Source of the DNA: Salinisphaera sp. Q1T1-3
GTDB taxonomy: Bacteria; Pseudomonadota; Gammaproteobacteria; Nevskiales; Salinisphaeraceae
NCBI RefSeq assembly: GCF_003602005.1
Contig: NZ_QZWD01000008.1
Location: 62,001-126,000 of the forward strand
Direction of reading: 5' to 3'
DNA: 64,000 bases
Part shown: positions 59,566 to 64,000 of the stretch, piece by piece
Numbering within the stretch: position 1 is the stretch's first letter
How the letters are laid out: each line of letters opens with the position of its first letter
Notes under the pieces: model-generated
Told to the model about the DNA's origin: nothing
The model's database searches: none
The model's input: only the letters and a program-made list of their open reading frames with translations
Program-made: the position numbers and the translations under genes

Positions 59566-61179
59566 CTAGAATTCGTAGTAGACGCGCACGCGGTTGTTGT
59601 AGAAGTTCGGGGCCCCTTCGTCGTAACGGGTGATACCCAGGTTGTCGTTGATCTTCAGACCGGCGAGCTGCTTCCAGATACCGCCCAGATCGTAGGTCAG
59701 GCCGATGCCGATGGCATCGCTGTACTGATCGTTCACCTCGTCGCCGACGAACGAATCATCCGTGATGACGTTGTTCGCGCCGCCGTTGAAGTAGAAGTCG
59801 TGGTAGTGGCCGTTCTTGGCCTGATAACGCACGTAGCGCGCATACATCGCCAGGTTGTCGGTCGGCGTGAAGTCGATGCGGGCACCGGCCGCCCAGCCCG
59901 GGCCGAACTCCTGAATACCGTTGTTCATGGTGTCGGTGTAGAGCACGCCCGACAGATCGGTATACGGATGCAACAGCTGACCGTCGTTGAACGACCCCTC
60001 GTGCTCCGGCGAGAAGTTGCCGAAGACCGCGAAGCCGAATTCGGCCGTGTTGAAGCCGAGTTTCAGACCATAGATCTGGCTGTTGATGCCCTGCGGCACG
60101 CGGTTCTCATCGGCATCGTAGGCAGCCATGACCTGGGCACGGATATAGGGTGCCCAGCCGCCGTTGGCGGCATCCCCGATGATCGGGGCCATGTAGCCGA
60201 TTTCGCCGTAGTCGGCGGATTCGGTCTGCTGGAAACGATAGTGGTAGTACTGGCCGATGATCTGACCTTTCTCGGTCACGTTACGGAAGGTCGTACCGAC
60301 GCTCCAGAAACCGTCCACGTCAGTGAAATAGCGGTTGTCGGTGACGAATTCGTCGGCGTTGCCACGACCCTCGTAGCGACCGATCTTGGCACCGAAGATC
60401 TGCCATTCCGGCATATCCATGGACTTGGCGCCGAACGCAAACGGCAGATACTGATCCGTTTCGTAGTTCTGATTGTCAGCCACGCGCGACTGCGTGATCT
60501 GCGGGCCGTATTCGCTCTGATCGGTGGCATCGCCCTGGGCCAGGTCGCCCGGCGAGTAGCTCAGACGCTTGATCATCTGCAGCGGGCGAACGACCGCGCT
60601 CACACCGTTGAACGAACGCGGCAGGAAAGTGAACTGGTCGGCACCGGCCAGCGGCGTGTTGAGCAACTGACGACCGCCCCGAATCTGCGCGCCGTAGGCA
60701 TTGAACTGCAGATAGCCCTGGGTGATGTTCGAGATCGCGCCGTTGCACGCCAGGTTGCAGTTCAGCTTCGTGTTGTCGTCGTTATCGCCATAGAAGCTAT
60801 CGGAATAGACGAATTCGGCGCCCGCGGAAAAGCCGTAGATCCGTCCTGTCTGAATACCGATCTGAGCGCCGTAGTTGGTGCCCTGGGTGTTGAAATCATC
60901 GTCGGTATCCGGCTGGCCCGGATACGGCTGGTTGGTGTCGTGCCAGCGACGGAAATCGTAGACACCGACGCGGCCGTGGACTTCCGAGCCCTTGACGACC
61001 TGCTCCTGAAATTTTTCCGCGAAGGTCTTCGCGGTCATGTCGTTCGAGGCAGCATCGTCGCTGGACTGTGCCTGCACCGTTCCGGCACAAAGTGCTGCAC
61101 CGGCCCCCAGCGCCAGCCCCGACAGACGCCAAACGCGGCTAGCGGGCGCGTTGCGCCCTTTCGTTTCCTGTTCGCCCAC
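59566..61179 (-). CDS. OprD-family outer-membrane porin
   Basis: 537 residues. Signal peptide at about 1-37 (hydrophobic LSGLALGAGAALCAGTVQAQ). The mature part is rich in alternating Tyr/Asn/Asp beta-strands and ends in YYEF, the C-terminal aromatic signature of outer-membrane barrels. The wording (GGRQLLNTPLAGADQFTFLPRSFNGVSAVVRPLQ, NDNLGITRYDEG) resembles OprD/OccD porins rather than the OprB carbohydrate porins usual beside ED genes. The start codon is GTG at 61179, with CAGGAG seven bases upstream. Its place in the sugar cluster suggests it admits a sugar or sugar acid. Confidence 0.82.
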   Translation of the reverse strand: MGEQETKGRNAPASRVWRLSGLALGAGAALCAGTVQAQSSDDAASNDMTAKTFAEKFQEQVVKGSEVHGRVGVYDFRRWHDTNQPYPGQPDTDDDFNTQGTNYGAQIGIQTGRIYGFSAGAEFVYSDSFYGDNDDNTKLNCNLACNGAISNITQGYLQFNAYGAQIRGGRQLLNTPLAGADQFTFLPRSFNGVSAVVRPLQMIKRLSYSPGDLAQGDATDQSEYGPQITQSRVADNQNYETDQYLPFAFGAKSMDMPEWQIFGAKIGRYEGRGNADEFVTDNRYFTDVDGFWSVGTTFRNVTEKGQIIGQYYHYRFQQTESADYGEIGYMAPIIGDAANGGWAPYIRAQVMAAYDADENRVPQGINSQIYGLKLGFNTAEFGFAVFGNFSPEHEGSFNDGQLLHPYTDLSGVLYTDTMNNGIQEFGPGWAAGARIDFTPTDNLAMYARYVRYQAKNGHYHDFYFNGGANNVITDDSFVGDEVNDQYSDAIGIGLTYDLGGIWKQLAGLKINDNLGITRYDEGAPNFYNNRVRVYYEF

Positions 61180-61536
61180 CTTTATCTCCTGATTGGCTAG
61201 TTTTTACTGCAGCGACACGGTGTTGCCTCGTGCCGCCTTCCCCTTCATCACACCGCGCCGCTCGGGCCGACTGCGGTGTATCCGAGCGCGCCGATAACGA
61301 CGCGCACGTTGGTTCACGCCGCAGCACCGACCACGGTCTACACCGCGCGGAACTGGTTCCATGAAAAATCGAGTCTCCCCTTGCCAAGCATCATACCCAC
61401 CGCGATGCCGTGCCCCCATAAGAGAAAAGTCGCAGATCGCAGCGTATCGTCGCTGCGGGGCGAGACCCGGCATGCACGGCCGCCAATCGCGGGTCCGACC
61501 GTGTCTTCTGGCGATGGATCCATGTCGCTGAAACCT
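61180..61536. other. Intergenic region upstream of the porin gene
   Basis: 357 bp with no supported gene. It separates the SorC-type regulator gene from the porin gene on the same strand. GGAACTGGTTCC (61349-61360), a short palindrome, is a weak candidate regulatory site. A porin promoter must lie here but cannot be placed with confidence. Confidence 0.35.
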
Positions 61537-62511
61537 TCATTCGACAAGCGTCGGCAACGCCTCGAGGGCCCGGGCAGCGCATTCGTCGATGATCAGACGA
61601 TCGATGACGCCACTGGCGAGTACGGCGCGGATCGCCTCGGCCTTGTCGGCGCCGCCGACGACTGCCACCACCTCCAGGCCCGCAAGCTCGGCGAAGGAGA
61701 CACCAATCGTGCGTCGATTCATGTCGATATCGACCAGACGCCCGGTCCGATCGAGAAAGTGTCCGACGAGCTCGGCCACGACGCCAGCCGCCTTGAGATC
61801 GGCCAGCTCATCGGCGCCGAGCAGCCCGCGTTCGGCACGAAAGATCGGCTGGTCGGCCCGCATCGCAGCAATCCCGACGACCGCCAGATCGACGCTGCGC
61901 GCCCGCTCGAGCGCTTCGCCGACGATGCGCTGTGCGTTGAGCACGTCTCTATCGGCAACGGTGTCGGCAATGAAGGGCACCGGCAGGAAGAATCCCTGGC
62001 CGCCGGTGATCTCGGCGAGTCGATACACGACATCGAACGGATTGATCGCGGCCTGCTGCGTCAAACTGCCCATGAGCGAGACCACGGACAGATCGGTACG
62101 CTGCTCGCGGGGCATGCGTCGTGTCATTTCGGCCAGCGAACGCCCCCAGGACACGCCCAGCGACGTCACCTCGCCGCTGGCCAGGCGGCCATGGACATAA
62201 CGCGCCGACGCAGCGCCGAGGGCCGCCAGGTTGCCGCCACGCTCGGCCTCGTCCTCGACGTCCGGCACGACCGTGCACTGCGTCAACGAGAAACGTCGGG
62301 CGAGCCGATCCTCTTGGTCGACAAGCTGCTGCGGGGAACGATCGATGAAGACGTGCACATAGCCCGCCTTGTGCGCTTCGCCGATCAAACGATGCACCTT
62401 GGCACGCGACAACGACAGACGCGTCGCGATCTCGGCCTGCGTATAGCCGCCCACATAAGACAGCCAGGCGACATAAATCGACAGGTCTCGAGAATCTTGT
62501 GCAATCGTCAT
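61537..62511 (-). CDS. SorC/DeoR-type sugar-binding transcriptional regulator
   Basis: 324 residues. The N-terminal helix-turn-helix (VAWLSYVGGYTQAEIATRLSLSRAKVHRLIGEAHKAGYV, about 15-55) is followed by a sugar-phosphate-binding domain of the SorC/CggR type (GVSWGRSLAEM, VVSLMGSL, AVVGIAAM, GEIVG-like GVVAELVGHFLD and ADKAEAIRAVLASGVIDRLIIDE). Such proteins sense phosphorylated sugars and control nearby catabolic genes. The likely targets are the porin, ED and uptake genes. Start at 62511 (MTIAQDSRD). An AT-rich inverted repeat lies 17 bases upstream. Confidence 0.9.
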   Translation of the reverse strand: MTIAQDSRDLSIYVAWLSYVGGYTQAEIATRLSLSRAKVHRLIGEAHKAGYVHVFIDRSPQQLVDQEDRLARRFSLTQCTVVPDVEDEAERGGNLAALGAASARYVHGRLASGEVTSLGVSWGRSLAEMTRRMPREQRTDLSVVSLMGSLTQQAAINPFDVVYRLAEITGGQGFFLPVPFIADTVADRDVLNAQRIVGEALERARSVDLAVVGIAAMRADQPIFRAERGLLGADELADLKAAGVVAELVGHFLDRTGRLVDIDMNRRTIGVSFAELAGLEVVAVVGGADKAEAIRAVLASGVIDRLIIDECAARALEALPTLVE

Positions 62512-62527
62512 GACACCGGCATCGAAC

Positions 62528-62550
62528 ATTTTTTCGGCAACCGAAAAAAT
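62528..62550. promoter_or_regulatory. Inverted repeat upstream of the SorC-type regulator gene
   Basis: ATTTTTTCGG / CCGAAAAAAT, 10-bp perfect arms with a CAA centre, 17 bases upstream of the regulator start. It is a likely autoregulatory operator; it also resembles a terminator stem but is placed at the 5' end of the gene. Confidence 0.5.
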
Positions 62551-62682
62551 TTACGACACGGGCTATCGGGATGTCATTGAGACCTTGGTGGGGGGCACGA
62601 ATGGCGCATGCGCCGGAACAGGCCGGAGCGCCTGGCAGCGGACCGACAGGCGGCTTGATGCCGGCCTGTCGTCGCGCATAAA

Positions 62683-62710
62683 AAAGGGCCGCCCTGTCGA
62701 GCGGCCCTTT
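62683..62710 (-). terminator. Intrinsic terminator of the tRNA-Ala gene
   Basis: On the minus strand AAAGGGCCGC pairs with GCGGCCCTTT around an 8-base loop and is followed by TTTTTTATG, nine bases after the tRNA 3' end. Confidence 0.9.
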
Positions 62711-62718
62711 CTGCAATC

Positions 62719-62794
<76 letters not shown>

Positions 62795-62983
62795 GAACAA
62801 CGTCCGCCGCGGCGAACGAGCTGCGTATCATACCAACCTTGTCGGCGTTGCCAACCCCTTGTGCCTCTTCGATTCAGCAGCCGGGTCGTGAACGGCACCG
62901 GCACCGTCGCAACCGGTGCCGATGTCCGGGTCGGCGCGCCTCGATGCAACAGCAGCTCGGGGCGCTGATAGACTGCCGCGGGC

Positions 62984-63682
62984 ATGGAGGATGCAATCAC
63001 CAAGCCTGTGTCGGTGCTGCTGTTCGTCAAGGCGCCGGTACCGGGCCGATGCAAGACTCGCCTGGCGCGTCACGTCGGCAACGTCCATGCCGCGCGTTGT
63101 CATCGCGCGATGACGGAACATGTGGTCCGACATCTCGCCGGCCTGCCCGACGTCCGATTGACGCTGATGTGCGCACCGGACACCCGACATGCGTTCTTTC
63201 GACGACTCGCGCGGCGTTATCGCTGCCGGCTCGAACGCCAGCATCGCGGCACGCTGGGTCAGCGCATGCATCACGCGCTGCGACAGGCAATCCGGCGTCA
63301 GGAACCGGCGCTTGTCATGGGCAGCGACCAGCCGGATCTGGCCGACCTGCCGCTCGCCGGGGTTCGCCAGGCACTCGATGCCGATCGCGCGGTACTGGCA
63401 CCGACGCACGACGGCGGTTACTGGTTCATCGCGTTGCCGCAGACCCAGGCACGCCTGTTCTGGGGCATCAGCTGGAGCACACCGCGAGTCGCACGCCAGA
63501 CCCGGACCGGATTTCGGCGCCTGCGCATGAGCTGGACCGAGTCGACCCCGCGCCGCGATGTCGATACGCACGCCGATTGGCGTGCGCTACCCCGTCGGAC
63601 AAGGCTTGCGCTCGGCCGAGCTGTGGTGATGCCGGGCCGAGCCGCCGCCAGGGGCGCTGCGCCCGACGACGAACCACGCTGA
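62984..63682 (+). CDS. DUF2064 / TIGR04282-type glycosyltransferase-like protein
   Basis: 232 residues, GT-A fold nucleotidyltransferase-like. The start SVLLFVKAPVPGRCKTRLARHVG is the signature of the family (F-x-K-x-P-x-P-G-x-x-K-T-R-L), followed by ALVMGSDQPDLADLP and APTHDGGYWFIALP, which match the metal and nucleotide-sugar sites. Some relatives take part in arsenosugar biosynthesis, but no arsenic genes are seen here. The basic C-terminal tail (RRTRLALGRAVVMPGRAAARG) is unusual. It is convergent with the LOG-family gene. Confidence 0.85.
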   Translation: MEDAITKPVSVLLFVKAPVPGRCKTRLARHVGNVHAARCHRAMTEHVVRHLAGLPDVRLTLMCAPDTRHAFFRRLARRYRCRLERQHRGTLGQRMHHALRQAIRRQEPALVMGSDQPDLADLPLAGVRQALDADRAVLAPTHDGGYWFIALPQTQARLFWGISWSTPRVARQTRTGFRRLRMSWTESTPRRDVDTHADWRALPRRTRLALGRAVVMPGRAAARGAAPDDEPR

Positions 63683-63709
63683 TCGGCGCTCCGCTGTCGG
63701 CGTCGTGGT

Positions 63710-64000
63710 TCAGCCGGCCGCCACGCTGTCCCGCCCCTCGCGACGACGCTTGGTCTCGACCGGGCAATCGTCGAGCGCCTCGGTCAGAAAGCCGTATGCG
63801 TCATCGACGTTCTCGGCCTCGTAGAACAGATCCAGATCGCTGCTGCTGATGAGACCGTGCTCCTCGAAAACCGAGAAATCGATCAGCCGGTCCCAGAACG
63901 CGCGACCATAGAGTACCACCGGTATCCGAGGCTGCTTGCCGGTCTGAATGAGGGTGAGCATCTCGAACAGCTCGTCCATCGTGCCGAAGCCGCCCGGGAA
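63710..64000 (-). CDS. LOG family protein (TIGR00730), C-terminal part
   Basis: Truncated by the window edge; the last 96 residues are visible. The frame enters with FPGGFGTMDELFEMLTLIQTGK, the PGGxGTxxE motif of LOG / cytokinin riboside 5'-monophosphate phosphoribohydrolases (formerly annotated as lysine decarboxylases). It continues with PVVLYGRAFWDRLIDF, as in nucleotide 5'-monophosphate nucleosidases (PpnN/YgdH-like). The ATG at 63979 is internal. Confidence 0.88.
   Translation of the reverse strand, partial: FPGGFGTMDELFEMLTLIQTGKQPRIPVVLYGRAFWDRLIDFSVFEEHGLISSSDLDLFYEAENVDDAYGFLTEALDDCPVETKRRREGRDSVAAG

Overview
The window is about 64 kb of GC-rich bacterial chromosome with densely packed genes. 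Several features point to a gammaproteobacterium: an ilvGM acetolactate synthase pair behind a branched-chain leader peptide and attenuator, a monomeric NADP isocitrate dehydrogenase, a YaiL/DUF2058 protein, a DUF1127 protein, and a Pseudomonas-style Entner-Doudoroff (ED) glucose module. Many proteins are acidic, which would fit a halotolerant organism such as a Salinisphaera-like bacterium. That genus guess is inference only; no rRNA gene is present.

Layout. 1-3.2 kb: the tail of a YhaN-like ATPase, an LD-carboxypeptidase, panD, and a divergent Ner-like / XRE-S24-like regulator pair. 3.2-5.4 kb: ilv leader, attenuator, ilvG, ilvM. 5.4-6.6 kb: a gene-free kilobase holding nested repeats, two perfect DnaA boxes in a duplicated module and a 273-bp element with 31-bp inverted ends. 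6.6-13.7 kb: a short-chain reductase, SulP transporter plus universal stress protein, DUF1127/LysR, a DksA-type zinc finger, an unknown protein and an MscS channel. 13.7-28.6 kb: a His-rich secreted protein, Tricorn-like protease, topoisomerase IB, a C45 hydrolase, PadR-murI, an IS5-family insertion sequence, pdxY, an MFS exporter and DUF2252. 28.9-36 kb: isocitrate dehydrogenase, a lipoprotein, CBS protein, HtpX, EAL protein and DUF2058. 36.5-48.3 kb: gamma-glutamyltransferase, two aldo/keto reductases, a protealysin-like protease with its emfourin inhibitor, an EamA exporter, two nucleotide-sugar epimerase-type enzymes, a VanZ-like protein and a Bcr/CflA exporter. 48.8-62.5 kb: a complete sugar uptake and ED catabolic island. 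62.7-64 kb: tRNA-Ala(CGC), a DUF2064 glycosyltransferase and the end of a LOG-family gene.

The sugar island works as one unit. An OprD-like porin and a four-gene ABC transporter bring sugar in, glucokinase phosphorylates it, and the zwf-pgl-edd-eda operon converts glucose 6-phosphate to pyruvate and glyceraldehyde 3-phosphate. A SorC/DeoR-type sugar-sensing regulator sits at the far end.

The most unusual feature is a set of short non-autonomous repeats. At least six copies of one family share terminal sequences with the single intact IS5-family element, and most insertions lie at CTAG tetranucleotides that are also the TAG stop codons of neighbouring genes. A second, more AT-rich family of about 180 bp occurs twice, each time nested inside another repeat.
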